From the NCBI GenBank assembly GCA_035079385.1, contig JAVHKY010000052.1, positions 8,618,001-8,682,000 on the forward strand: a stretch of 64,000 bases of DNA, written 5' to 3'. Source of the stretch: Aspidiotus rigidus (lineage: Eukaryota; Arthropoda; Insecta; Hemiptera; Diaspididae). The notes under the pieces are model-generated. The model was given only the letters and a program-made list of their open reading frames with translations. It made no database searches and was not told where the DNA came from. Positions 32,715 through 43,367 of this stretch are shown here, one piece after another. The number at the start of each line of letters is the position of its first letter. Positions within the stretch are counted from its first letter, which is position 1. A program made the position numbers and the translations under genes.

Positions 32715-32995
32715 ATGAGCGTGCGCCACAGAGTAAACAGAGGTCGTCTGAACGCGCTAGAGACACGGGCATCATCCAAATTCGTAGTTTAGGGTTCGCC
32801 TAACGCAGTTAACCGAGCGGTGAATCTGCAACACTCAACAATTTGCGTTGTGTACAGCTGTATGCAGAGCTTGACGCGCAATCAACGCGTTAGGCGAACC
32901 TAAACTACGAATTTGGATGATGCCCGTATTCGTTAACGTTATGAGCATAGCGAAGACGTCCTCTGTTTACTCTGTGGCGTGCGCGCGCATATTCC
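32715..32995. repeat. Inverted repeat with arms containing GCCACAGAGTAAACAGAGG
   Basis: The left arm (GGCATCATCCAAATTCGTAG and onward) and the right arm (CTACGAATTTGGATGATGCC) pair over about 80 bp with an internal loop. Weaker symmetry extends out to roughly 32590 and 33115. Possible foldback element, TSD not found. Confidence 0.6.
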
Positions 32996-33152
32996 CCTAT
33001 CGTATTCACCTGTTTTTTTCCCTCGTGTGGACAAGTATTAAGAGATGCTTGTATCGGAAAACTGGTGGGATAATTGGATTTCTCGTTGAAAAATCGTTCT
33101 GGTAACACATATTTACATCTCAATTAGCCGTATTAATCTTATTTTAAGAAAA

Positions 33153-33290
33153 TGTGACCTGCGATGAGAAAAGGATGCTCATTGCTCTTTGGCGCAAGAA
33201 CACCATTTCTCTCTGATTAGACAACTAATAAGAGAGAAATGGTGTTCCTGTCAGTGGGCAATGAGCATCTTTCTCTCATCGCAGGTCACA
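33153..33290. mobile_element. Hairpin MITE, family TGTGACCTGCGATGAG, copy 2
   Basis: Same sequence as 11246-11383 but with the loop side inverted relative to the arms (CTTTGGCGCAAGAAC on the left here, on the right there). This is expected if hairpin elements flip about their symmetry axis. Confidence 0.8.
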
Positions 33291-33303
33291 AATGTAACTT
33301 CTT

Positions 33304-33353
33304 CCCGATCGTCGATTTGGATATATGTCAATTCAATTTTGTATGGCAGCGCT
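33304..33353. repeat. Half copy of the CTGCCGTACAAAGTT MITE family
   Basis: CGATCGTCGATTTGGATATA then TGTATGGCAG is the inverse of the sequence at 26738-26790. Confidence 0.5.
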
Positions 33354-33607
33354 AAAATCGTACCTTTGAAGGAACTAATTCTGAACACTAACACATCATT
33401 TCTTTATTTTTCCAAGATTACCTGAAAAAACTGATAATGTTTAGTGATGGAGGGTTATCGGTTATTAACCGATCAATCGGTTTATTCTTGGGTAAAATTG
33501 ACCAAAAAACCGGTTCATTTGTGATTGACGTGAAAAACCGGTTAATGAGATGACATCAACCGATTAACGCAAAAATTTAAAATTTTTCAACAATTGTGTA
33601 TTTTAAT

Positions 33608-34062
33608 CACGGTACATTATAGAGGTATTGACACAACAAATAATTTCTGTCGCACGAATTGTGTCAATTCATACGGAATTCCGCTACGCTCGCAGCGATC
33701 GTTTGAATACCTTCCACACCCCACCTGTTTCGGAACCTTCCGGTGGTACCTTGATATTGACGAAATTTTCGAGGTTTGTAAAAGGTGAAGAAATTCACCT
33801 AAGAAAATAATTTTTTTTTAAATAAGTAGACCATGGTGAGTTGTCTATTTGTACCCGGTTTCAGATTGTTAGGTTAATACCTGATTCCTCTACGAATTTT
33901 TAAAAATTGATGAATTTACATTACCTAATATTCATGTAGTTTTCATGCCTAGCAATACCTTGCAACGCTCCTAGCGTAGATTATATCAACTGACACAACT
34001 CAGGCGACAGTAACAAACACGTCTAATATACGTTCGTGTCACTACCTCTATAATGTACCGTG
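33608..34062. mobile_element. hAT-like MITE, family CACGGTACATTATAGAGG, copy 1
   Basis: Inverted ends CACGGTACATTATAGAGG and CCTCTATAATGTACCGTG. Perfect 8-bp TSD ATTTTAAT at 33600-33607 and 34063-34070. The empty site is seen in the sister host element near 37048. The other full copy (43368-43838) is in inverted orientation. Confidence 0.9.
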
Positions 34063-34079
34063 ATTTTAATTGATAACTT

Positions 34080-34208
34080 GACCCCGTCTACAGAAACCCG
34101 ACTTAGTGTTCAATTCAATCAGGAGAAAAGGAATCTTCCTTCCCTGGTGAAAGATGCTTTCCTCCTGATCGATATACGACGCTAAGCCGGATTTCTGTAG
34201 ACAGAGTC
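34080..34208. mobile_element. Small hairpin MITE, ends GTCTACAGAAA
   Basis: CCGTCTACAGAAACCCGACTTAG pairs in part with AAGCCGGATTTCTGTAGACAG. The corresponding point in the sister element (near 37060) lacks it, so it is a separate insertion. Its exact TSD is unclear. Confidence 0.6.
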
Positions 34209-35090
34209 ACATATGACGAATTTGAAGCACCAGGTGAAGGAAATAGGATATTATCAATTAAGATATATCTCAATCATTAACATAAGAGATTTTGCTTCTC
34301 TTCTCTTCTCTTCTCTTTTTTTTTTTTTTCTATTTTCGCGATTTTGAGAGCAAAAAAGTGGAAGACCTTAGTGCTCCTAGCGGAATTTTTCTAGAACTAA
34401 CAGCAATCCGTATGATTCATAGTTGACCGGTTAACCGGTTTATTTGAGGGTTTTCGATCGATTGACAGGTTACAATGATCTCCAATAAACCGTTTAACCG
34501 GTATGTTGAAATAACCGATAACCGCCCGTCACTAGTGATGTTAAGGCTCTGGTTGAATATGCCGGTATACCAGTTATTTTTGAAGAAAAACCTAAAAAAA
34601 ACCGGTAGTACGAGTTGAAAAAAAACTGACCAAATAAATGAGTATTTTGTGCTATAACTGGAGGTCCGTGCAATTGAAAAATTCAGGAAAAAGGGTATTC
34701 TTTCCCCTGCTTTTTTGTGTACGGCGAAAAAAACACCTGTAAATAACCAGTTGACTGCGGTTAACTGCAGTTATTTTACATTTGTTCAACAAACAATTAT
34801 CAATTAAATACTCCATCCGCTTAATCGATCGTTTGTAAAAAAAGACAAAGTATATCGGTTAAAACCGATTAACCTGTAACCATTTTTTCAAAGTAATCAG
34901 TTATCCAGTACTTCAATTTCTAAGAAACCGATCAACCGGTTACACGGAAATGTCGGTTTTCTAACATCACTAAAAATATAGTCAAAGGTTGCAATGAACT
35001 GAAGAGCACAAAAACCACAGTATAAGATATAGAGGTATGGACACGAGTCTACACTTGCTGTATGCGTAGCTGTCCTCAAAAAGGTTATGG

Positions 35091-35387
35091 TAGAGCCCTA
35101 TAAATACTAGTGAGGCAATGGACCACCATATTTAGTCGTTACGTCATCATTATCTTCACAATCTCCTATTTTAATGATTGATAACAGTTTATCATGTATT
35201 GAAAATAATAAGAGAACATACTAGACTAAGTGCCAAAGCAAAATGCAGGACTCAACACTATTAAGAAATGCAAAATATTTCACTAATCACACAAATTCAT
35301 CATCTGAATAGTGAGCTATGGAGACAAATGATGACGTAACGACTAAATATGGCGGACCATGTCCTAATTTGTAATTATAGGGCTCTT
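35091..35387. mobile_element. hAT-like MITE, family TAGAGCCC, intact copy
   Basis: Ends TAGAGCCCTATAAATACTAG and GTAATTATAGGGCTCT, with the subterminal CATATTTAGTCGTTACGTCATC inverted at the right. Same family as 8539-9373. No TSD was recognised. Confidence 0.75.
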
Positions 35388-35851
35388 CATTTAGTGGTTT
35401 TCTGAATCTTCTAAGGTGTTCTGACTCAAAAGATCATTAAAAGCCTCTTCTTGATGATTCTATATATCAAGACCTTCAAAAAACTCCTATTTTTCAACCT
35501 TTGATAGTTTAAACAACCAATTGTTTTCTTAAAGGAATTCACATGTAATATCCGTTATTTACATTTTGCTTGTTCACTCAGCTTGAAGCCAGGGTAAAGG
35601 GGAACTGCAGCAACAGCCATTCAGCAGTGTTATGTGACGTCACTAGGAAAAATGTCCATTCTCTTGGGGTACTACTAGAGGTCTGTAGGTACTACCCAAA
35701 TTGCTCCTCCTTCAACTCTATCAACATGGTCACAAACCTATTCTTATCATTTGCGCATATCTATCTTATATAGGGCTTTTCCAGTATTCCAAATTGCATA
35801 CATATTCTCCTACATGTTAATGTTATCATCAAATTGGTAGTATTTCTAGAG

Positions 35852-36032
35852 CCCTTTCCGTACAATAACAATTGAGGACATGGGTTGCCTTATTTAGTTG
35901 TTGCGTCATTATACGTCTTCAGACTTCCCTATTAGTGTTAGAATTACAAATAACAGTTTACCACAATTAGAAAATGATAAGAGAACTACTAGAAATAATT
36001 TTAGAATACAGATGTCAGTGTCAAAGTAAAAT
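35852..36032. mobile_element. Left part of a TAGAGCCC-family MITE, cut by the next element
   Basis: Begins AGAGCCCTTTCCGTAC and follows the copy at 35091-35387 up to CAAAGTAAAATG. There the 4.1 kb element 36041-40186 has inserted. The expected right end beyond 40194 is not recognisable. Confidence 0.65.
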
Positions 36033-36098
36033 GCAAAACATAGTGATGGGCGGTTATCGGTTATTAACCGATTAATCGGTTTATTCTTGGGTGAAATT

Positions 36099-36929
36099 CA
36101 GAGATGGTTAGCAAGCCGTTAGCTTTTAGCTGTTAGCCGGGTGATTTTTGTACAATTTAAGCTAGCCATTAGCTAGCCGATCAGGAAAAATATTAGCAGT
36201 AGCCAGCTGTTAGCTATTCAAAAGCAAACTTCTAACGGCTAACAAAAGATACTATTTTCCTCCTATTTTAGGTTTCTAATTTCTATCAGTATCAAGAAAG
36301 CCAATGACTGTACAAACTTTAAAAAAAATAAAAATACGAAGGAGTAATAATAATCTTAGCTTACCACAAGTAGTTTCAAATTTTTATGGTCTTTACTCTA
36401 CTCTATGTTTTTCTTTCTGACTGCAGTTGTACTTTTTGTTTTTTTTTTCTCCTTAAATTTTTTCACTTTTACAGTTTTACTTTATATTCCAGTTTTTGAA
36501 ATTCAATTTTATTGTCAATTTAGTAGCTTAGTAGTGGTACTGCGTTTACAAATGGTTTGATTCTTTCAGAGAGGAAAGGAGAGAAGTAGAAAACCAGGAG
36601 AATCCACTTGTCAAAGTTTACATTTTTAAAAAGAAATAAGGAATTTATTAATCTTAACTTACTGCAAGTAGTTTCAAAAAAACTTGGAAATAAAATAACA
36701 AAAAGGCAAAAGAATGACTTCTATTCAAATATGGTCATTGATTGTCATTTTAGCCCAAAATTTTAGTATGATTTTGACATACATGAGAAGTAAAATTCGA
36801 TTAGCCGTTAGCCAGCTGTTAGCTAGCTGTTGAAGAGCTATCAGCCATGAGCTGTTAGCGGAAGCCGTTGAAAAAATTTTTCAGCCTTAGCCACTAGCGT
36901 AAGCTATTGGGAACGGCTCACCATCCCTG
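36099..36929. mobile_element. hAT-type element with GTTAGCTAGC repeats
   Basis: Ends CAGAGATGGTTAGC and (complement) CAGGGATGGTGAGC. Perfect 8-bp TSD GTGAAATT at 36091-36098 and 36930-36937. Subterminal regions are dense in TTAGCTAGCCG/AGCCGTTAGC. The 800-bp body has no coding signature. Confidence 0.9.
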
Positions 36930-37257
36930 GTGAAATTAACCAAAAAACCGGTTCATTTGTGATCAACACTTGACCAGAAAAACCAGTTAATAGAAGCGCA
37001 TAAACCAATTAACCGCCAAAATTTAAAATTTTTCAACAATTGTGTATTTCAATTGATAATTTGACAAATTTGAAGCACCAGGCGGAGGAGATAGGATATT
37101 ATCAATCAAGATATTTCCCAATCATCAACACATAAGAGCAGGGCTGGGAACCAAACCAGGAACCAACACCGAACCTTCATTCTTTATCCTCAAAATCTGG
37201 AACCGAAAAGAACCGCATCTTTTTTTTTTTCACCAGGATCCGGAACACGAAAGGACC

Positions 37258-37551
37258 CTTTGACTACATAGTGCTTTGTGTGGACTGATACAAGGAACGC
37301 GTTCAGTGAAGCAGATATCGTGCCGCAAGGGAGGTAACTTGTAGGATAAAAGTAAGGAGGATTGCATCCAGCGTTGACGGCAAACCCATAGCCCCTTGAC
37401 GAATTGTGTTTCGTTGTGAATGCAACGTGCTCAAAAATTATCCCTGAGCAAGTGTATTCCCTCTGCTTCCCTACCGCACATATCGGCTTCATTCTACCCA
37501 CCCACAGATGCCTTGGCAAGTCAGTCCATACGAAGTACTATATAGTCAAAG
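37258..37551. mobile_element. hAT-like MITE nested in the minisatellite
   Basis: Ends CTTTGACTACATAGTGCTTT and (right) AAGTACTATATAGTCAAAG. TSD AAAGGACC (37250-37257) versus AAAGAACC (37552-37559), a duplicated piece of the minisatellite unit. 294 bp. Confidence 0.85.
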
Positions 37552-37760
37552 AAAGAACCACATCTTCAATCTTTCTCAAAGATCCGGAACCCGAAAGAAC
37601 CGCATCTTTTTTTTTCTCAAAGATCCGAAACCCGAAAGAACCGCATCTTTTTTTTCTCAAAGATCCGGAACCCGAAAGAACCGCATCCTTTTTTTCCCAA
37701 AGATCCGGAACCCAAAAAAAACGCATTATTTTTCTTCTCCAAGATTGGGAACCCAAATGA
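37552..37760 (+). repeat. Minisatellite of about 41 bp, left array
   Basis: Five units of AAAGATCCGGAACCCGAAAG followed by AACCGCATC and a T-run. It is continued by the same unit left of the MITE (37190-37257). Confidence 0.85.
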
Positions 37761-38627
37761 TCCGGATCTATTTCTCATTTTGGTGTTTTCCAAAGCGTTT
37801 TTTTACCAGTTCCTCATTCCCGTTCCCGGGAAAGACGTGATTTCAAGTTTTCTATTTTGGATTTTTTCAGCAGGATCTTTGAAAAAATTTCCTGGTTTGT
37901 CTGAATCGGGCTTTTTAAACTTACAAACTACAAAGACAGCCAATAGCACAAGGCTGAGTATGGATCAGTTCGCGGATCAATTTTTCCGCACGCTATGATA
38001 ATATTACCTAAATTGATTCCATTTGACTCGGATCATTTTCTCTGTTTATTGTTGACCCACTGCCTACTGAATATTCTGAATTGCAATTCTCCTTGTCATT
38101 ATCGATGGTTTGTGGCGTGCAATTTTTTTTAGTTTTTCCTCGTGTGTGTTGTACGATATTTCTGAAGTTGGTGTTTGCTTTGTTGTAAATGAAATTTAAT
38201 TTCAAAGATTCAAAGAAGAAGAAGGAAAGATTCTACAGATCAATGCAAGGAATAAAGAACATAAACAATCTGACAAATTGACTATGATTATTTCAATAAA
38301 TTCTCATTAATTTTGCAATTTTGCAAACAAGTTCCAGGTTCTAAAACAAATTGATATCCATCCAGTACTGTCATCAAGTTGGACTCACACATTGTATGTG
38401 GACATGAAAAATACAGTCAGTAGGCAAATATCTCATGTTCAGACCTTATTCAACATTCTCCTCTTTTTTTGAAAAATCGTGCGTTTTTCCACATTCTCCA
38501 ATATATATAAAAACACCAGCGAGTGGACTTACAACAATTGTTCATTTGGGTATCAAAATGGAGAAAATTCAACTTGCATAATTATTCATTTCAAGTGAAG
38601 GTGGACGAATTTTTCGCGTGCAAGGAT

Positions 38628-39331
38628 AAATAATTAAAAGAAACAACGAGGCTTTTCCCGCACTGTTTTTTATTAAAATACCGTGACGTTTCGGCCCAGC
38701 TAGTGGCCTTTATCAAACGAGACTGAAGATGAGGAAAACAAGAACGTAGACTACGGGTAATACAGTACCTAGGTATGTAAGCCGTGAGTCATAAGGTGAA
38801 GGAAAACATGAAATTATCTGCTGATGTTCGAGATGGTAGGAGCGTACACAGATGCAAAATTTACAGTATCACTCTTAAAGTTGACGACAGTATTCGAACG
38901 TTTTATTATTTCAACAACTTCCCTTATTTTACGTTTTTTATCATTAGATTCATTGGCTAAGATCTTGATCTGCTGAAAATTAAACTTATGGTTACATTCT
39001 TTGGAATGAAAAAACGTAAACGTAAAATAAGGGAAGTTGTTGAAATAATAAAACGTTCGAATACTGTCGTCAACTTTAAGAGTGATACTGTAAATTTTGC
39101 ATCTGTGTACGCTCCTACCATCTCGAACATCAGCAGATAATTTCATGTTTTCCTTCACCTTATGACTCACGGCTTACATACCTAGGTACTGTATTACCCG
39201 TAGTCTAGGTTCTTGTTTTCCTCATCTTCAGTCTCGTTTGATAAAGGCCCCTAGCTGGGCCGAAACGTCACGGTATTTTAATAAAAAACAGTGCGGGAAA
39301 AGTCTCGTTGTTTCTTTTAATTATTCATTTC
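38628..39331. mobile_element. Two Penelope-like element 3' ends in head-to-head inverted orientation
   Basis: The arms 38628-38941 and 39006-39331 are almost identical inverted repeats with a loop of about 65 bp. Each arm carries the PLE-type terminal phrase GTGACGTTTCGGCCCAGCTA and CTTTATCAAACGAGACTGAA. Toward the loop it encodes the end of a GIY-YIG-associated region: ECNHKFNFQQIKILANE, then KIREVVEIIKRSNTVVNF. Only the loop-proximal copy retains the first part. Paired inverted ends are a known outcome of PLE insertion. Confidence 0.75.
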
Positions 39332-39419
39332 ATTTTTTGTAATTTGCCACCCCAAATTTGGCAATCAAATATGACCCATAATTTTTTTTCGCCCTCTTGC
39401 AGAATTGAAAAGATTTGGG

Positions 39420-39930
39420 TCTTCTTCTCTTTCCAAAGATCCAGAACCCAAAACATCCGGATCTTTTCTGTCTTAACATCTGGATTCCAAAAGAACCGCA
39501 TCTTCTTTTTCTTTATAGAGATTTGGAATCTAAAAGAATTGTATATTTTTTTTTCACCGGGATCCAGAACCCAAAAGAACCACATCTTTTTTTTTCTTCA
39601 AGATCCGGAACCCAAAAGAACTGCATCTTCTCTTTTTCTCAATGATCTGGCACTTGAAAGAACCGCATCTTCTCTTTTTCTCAAAGATCTGGAACCTGAA
39701 AGATCCGCATCTTCTCTTTTTCTCAAAGATCACGAACCCGAAAGAACCGCATCTTCTTTTTTCTCAAAGATCCGGAACATGAAAGAACCGCATCTTCTCT
39801 TTTTCTCAAAGATCCGGAAACCAAAAGAACGAGAACAACATCTTTTTTCTTCTCAAAGATCCGGAACCCAAAAGAACCGCCTCTTTCTTTTTCTCCAAGA
39901 TCCGGAACCAGAAAGAACCGTAAAAAATAA
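39420..39930 (+). repeat. Minisatellite of about 41 bp, right array
   Basis: About twelve units of the GATCCGGAACCCGAAAGAAC type, with C-to-T variants. Translated, it gives repetitive RSGTRKNRIF-like peptides on the plus strand; there is no start or family to suggest a real protein. Confidence 0.85.
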
Positions 39931-40194
39931 TCGTTAGGGTTCCCAGCCCTGCATAAGAGATCTTGCTTCTTTTTTTTTTTTTCAATTTTCGCGATTTTGA
40001 TAGCTAAATAATAGAAGACCTTGGCGCTCCTAGCGCAATTTTTTAGAACTAACAGCAATCACAATGATTCTCAGTTAACCGGTTAGCCAGTTTATTTGAA
40101 AGTTTTCAACCGATCAACCGGTTACAATTATTTCCAATAAACCGTTTAACCGGTATGTTGCAATAACCGATAACCGCTCATCACTAGCAAAACA

Positions 40195-41923
40195 TAGTGA
40201 TTTTTAGTGTTGGGCACTATTGGTAGTGCTTTAGTAGTACTATTGATACTACCGATAGTTTTCCTGTAGAGCTATCGATAAGTACTACGGATAGTATTGG
40301 TAACCGGAAAAGTATCGATAGAATATCACCGCTATCGTCACTACCGGTAGTATGTATTTTTCAACAAATTCTGTCATCCGTGTCTGGACAATGGAGCGTA
40401 GTTGATATTAATAAATATTAAATAACAACATAAATATGAAGGAGATAATCACAAGATATATTCTGATAATAATATGACAGACAGATATCATGAAAAACTC
40501 ATAATCATAATTATTCATAGCCAACAATAAATGATATTGCCAATAGAATTAATTGAGAAATTCCAGGTCGAATCCAATAAATGATATTGCCAATACTCAG
40601 ATTTTCAAAATTGCTTAGTACTCTCAAGACAATTTCCATTTTAAAAAAAATGAAATCTCTTACAATCGTGATTGCATACTGGATGAAATGTAATAATAAA
40701 TTACTTACTGAATAGCAAATTCGATTAGGTATTTTTTTTTTTTTTTCTTTTTTCTTTCTTTCTAAGAATTTCAATCTGTATGTTGTGATTGTATACTGAA
40801 TGAAATATAATAATAAATTACTTACTGAATAGCAAATTCGATTAAGTATTTTTTTTTTTTTAAGATTTTCAATCTGTATGGTAATTTTGATATAGGCTAA
40901 GCGTATCAATTATCATTTGTAATATTTTTATCAACTCAAATTATACTGTCTTTTTGAAAAAAAAAAAATTGATTAGGTGCATGCACGAAAAAAAATATTA
41001 CAGAACTACTAGACTACTGACCGGTTAATATATTCATAGTATAATTCTCTACAATATTTAAAATTCAAACCATTATACCAAATCAATAACCTAAGATAAG
41101 TTCCAATTCACCAGAAAGATTCGAAATTCCGCCTTCTAATAACCAACCAAATCCTGAATACAGACATTGACTAGACGTACAGTCCTATTGTTATAAACGG
41201 TGTCGATTTCTTGGATTACGTTGGAAACGAATAACAGATCGCGCCAGATGTTAAGACGTGGGTGTAACAGAGAGGGACCGATGTTCAGCGATGCTTTTTC
41301 TCTTTTACTCTACCGGTTAACACGCAGCGCACTCACGTTTTCGTTTCCAGCAAAACGACACCGTTCATAACAATAGGACTGTACGTCTGGGTTACAAAGT
41401 AATATATAGTCAATGATACAGAATACCAGGCGCTCTGCTACCATATGGACAATGGATCGTAGTTGATATTAATAAATATTAAATAACAACATAAATATGA
41501 AGGAGATAATCACGAGATATATTCTGATAATAATATGACAGACAGATATCATAAAAAACTCATAATCATAATTATTCATAGCCAACAACAATAAATGATA
41601 TTGCCAATAACGTGTAACTATTTTTTCCTATTCTTGACGAAAGAAAAATTGATGAAAGAAGAAAAATATTATGTAAACTTTAAATGGACCAAGAAATAAG
41701 AAAAAATTGTATAGACTATAAAAATTGGAAATGACAGAGGAAAAGTATGTGTGATTTTCTTCTGAACACTAGCGCACCACTGCCCTAAATGAATCAAATA
41801 GAAACACTATCGGTATATCGATACTACCGATAGTTTTCCGGAAAACTACCGAATAAATAGATAGTGTCAGGAGGAAGACTATCGGACTATCGGTAGTTTC
41901 AATCTATTGGTTTTTGCCCTGCT
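40195..41923. mobile_element. Element with CTACCGATAGTTTTCC repeats and a 170-bp direct duplication
   Basis: The left part (40205-40370) and right part (41800-41905) are full of ACTACCGATAG/TATCGATA palindromes. Between them a 170-bp stretch starting GACAATGGA occurs twice (40388-40570 and 41449-41620). The left edge reads AGTGTTGGGCACTATTGG and the right edge CCAATAG...TTTTTGCCCTGCT complement, a weak inverted pair. The frame 40510-40909 (-) is repeat-derived. Confidence 0.5.
41165..41415. mobile_element. hAT-like MITE, family CATTGACTATA, copy 2
   Basis: Starts CATTGACTAGACGTACAG and ends GTAATATATAGTCAATG. Flanked by ATACAGA on both sides (7-8 bp TSD). Collinear with 10329-10589; a short deletion near the left end accounts for asymmetric ends. 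Confidence 0.85.
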
Positions 41924-41924
41924 C

Positions 41925-42862
41925 ACGGCCTACTTTATATAAGGCCGGAATGTAGGAAATTGCAACAGTGCAGTGGATTCGTTCGCGATAGACGTTTCGG
42001 TGTTCGGACAGTGCGGTGAGGCACGGCCGTCTTCAATTATCAGGCTGGAATACTGAAAATTGACAACGCTGTTTAAGAGGGCGATGTTTATACACGCTCT
42101 TATGTAAAATACTTCGAAAAACACGTAATTGTTAATTTTCGAACATAGTATCCGATTTCAGGGAAAAAGTAAGTAAATATATCGAAAGAGTAAACGATCC
42201 TCGATTTTTTGAGCCGGGTCTCATTAAGATTGATCAACTACGAAGCGAGATATGAACGTTTTTAAAAAAGAAAGTTAGAAAGAGGACGAAGTGCAGTACA
42301 TTACCACGCTTTGTCCCCTGTCCGACTTTTTTTTAAAAAACGTTCATAACTTGCTTCGTAGTTGATCAATCTTAACGAGACCTGGCTTGAAAAATCGAGA
42401 ATCGTTTACTCTTTCGATATATTCGTTTACTTTTTCCCTGAAATCAAATGATACATTCACAAATTAATGATTACGTGTTTTTTGTGTGGTGTTTTTTGAG
42501 TGTTTTTACCGTAAGAGCGTATACCCTCTTGCGCAGCATTGCCAAGTTTATTATTCCGGCCTGATAATTGAAGACGGCCGAGGGTGAGGTTGTAGGAGGT
42601 TGTACCGCACTTTGTCCCCTATCAGATTTTTAATTTTCAACTGATCATAACTCCTTGTATATCGCACCAATTGTACTGAAATTAGGCTCAAAAAATCGGA
42701 AATCGCTTGCTCTTCAAATTAAATTCTAAACCGCGTTTTATTAGCATACGAATGGATTTTTTAATTTTTTCCCATAGGCGTCCATGTAATTCTGTATCCA
42801 CTGATTTTGAAGTGCGACGTTGTGACTTCGCTACATTCCGGCCTTATATAAAGTAGGCCGTG
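41925..42862. mobile_element. hAT-like MITE, family CACGGCCTAC, copy interrupted by a relative
   Basis: Ends ACGGCCTACTTTATATAAGG and CCTTATATAAAGTAGGCCGT. Flanks CCCTGCTC (41917-41924) and CCCTGCTT (42863-42870). The body after the insertion (ACCGCACTTTGTCCCCTATC) matches the intact copy at 26338-26737. Confidence 0.85.
42022..42582. mobile_element. Foldback MITE with ends CACGGCCGTCTTCAATTATC, nested
   Basis: Inverted ends CACGGCCGTCTTCAATTATC and GATAATTGAAGACGGCCG, TSD GGTGAGG (42015-42021 and 42583-42589). The interior is one long palindrome: AGATTGATCAACTACGAAGC on the left, GCTTCGTAGTTGATCAATCT on the right. Its CACGGCC tip suggests the same transposase as its host. Confidence 0.88.
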
Positions 42863-42892
42863 CCCTGCTTCTCAATGATACAATTCGCATCA

Positions 42893-43175
42893 GGCCATTA
42901 CTGTAGACGCGCTAGTGTCGTTGACGAAAAGGCGATCACATGAAAATTTACATAAGAGGGTATATTATTTCAAATAGCTGTATCTCTGTTAATACTGAAA
43001 AACAAGCACCACTTATATAATGACCTTTTTTGACTATCTTGACTAGTAGAATAGTGTAAAACTTATAAAAATAAAAATTTCACCAATTATCTGAAACATC
43101 ACCTTTTTGTCCAGTTTCCACAAATGGCCGCTACAGTAAATGTAGAGGGCGACTCTTTTGGGACCTGATGTGAAT
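42893..43175. mobile_element. MITE related to the TTCGCATGAGG family
   Basis: Ends ATTCGCATCAGG and CCTGATGTGAAT, with CGCTAGTGTCG and GGCGACTC near the termini, resembling 9970-10261. The flanking TA is present on the right only. Confidence 0.6.
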
Positions 43176-43367
43176 AGATCCATCAAAATGTATTAATTTC
43201 TCACCCTATAGGGTCATTCACGGTTGATGTCCACAGATATATATTAAATAACCTAGATATCGGACTATTTGAAGTATCTGTGAGCGAGGCAGGCACTAGC
43301 GTCAGGTGACAGCGGTGCAGAATACATCCATTTTAACACATGTCTTATGGCAGACTATACTTCAAAT

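Larger units (their letters stand above)
33442..34534. mobile_element. hAT-like element, family TAGTGATGGGCGGTTATCGG, copy 1
   Basis: Ends TAGTGATGGAGGGTTATCGG and CCGATAACCGCCCGTCACTA. The subterminal parts are rich in ACCGGTT and TTAACCG. It shares body sequence with 36041-40186 (GAATTTGAAGCACCAGG, ATTATCAAT, GAGATTTTGCTTC). Contains the MITEs at 33608-34062 and 34080-34208. Confidence 0.75.
33431..34972. mobile_element. Possible outer element with ends TAGTGATGTTA
   Basis: The right end CTAACATCACTA (34961-34972) is the inverse of TAGTGATGTTA, which begins at 34533, where the element 33442-34534 ends. If 33442-34534 landed inside this terminus, its TSD would be GTGATGTT, and the left copy ATAATGTT differs by two transitions. 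A nested placement is plausible but not proven. Confidence 0.4.
37139..39951. mobile_element. 2.8 kb hAT-type element made of minisatellite and captured PLE ends
   Basis: Ends CAGGGCTGGGAACCAAACC and GGGTTCCCAGCCCTG. Perfect 8-bp TSD CATAAGAG at 37131-37138 and 39952-39959. Both flanks of the interior are arrays of GATCCGGAACCCGAAAGAAC units; the centre is the PLE pair 38628-39331. Long frames such as 39308-39937 only read through the array. Confidence 0.9.
36041..40186. mobile_element. hAT-like element, family TAGTGATGGGCGGTTATCGG, copy 2, heavily nested
   Basis: Ends TAGTGATGGGCGGTTATCGG and CCGATAACCGCTCATCACTA. Perfect 8-bp TSD GCAAAACA at 36033-36040 and 40187-40194. Of its 4146 bp about 3.6 kb is two later insertions (36099-36929 and 37139-39951), leaving a host of about 0.5 kb. 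Confidence 0.9.

Noticed and set aside
37404..37840. Two overlapping repetitive frames
   Set aside because: Cross a MITE border and the minisatellite.
38814..39170. 118-codon frame with coiled-coil look
   Set aside because: Half is antisense to one PLE arm; only the second half is a true PLE fragment.
39308..39937. 209-codon repetitive protein
   Set aside because: Read-through of the 41-bp minisatellite; period and direction follow the DNA repeat.
40510..40909. Hydrophobic 132-codon frame resembling a membrane protein
   Set aside because: Built from duplicated AT-rich sequence and poly-T runs; no conserved feature.
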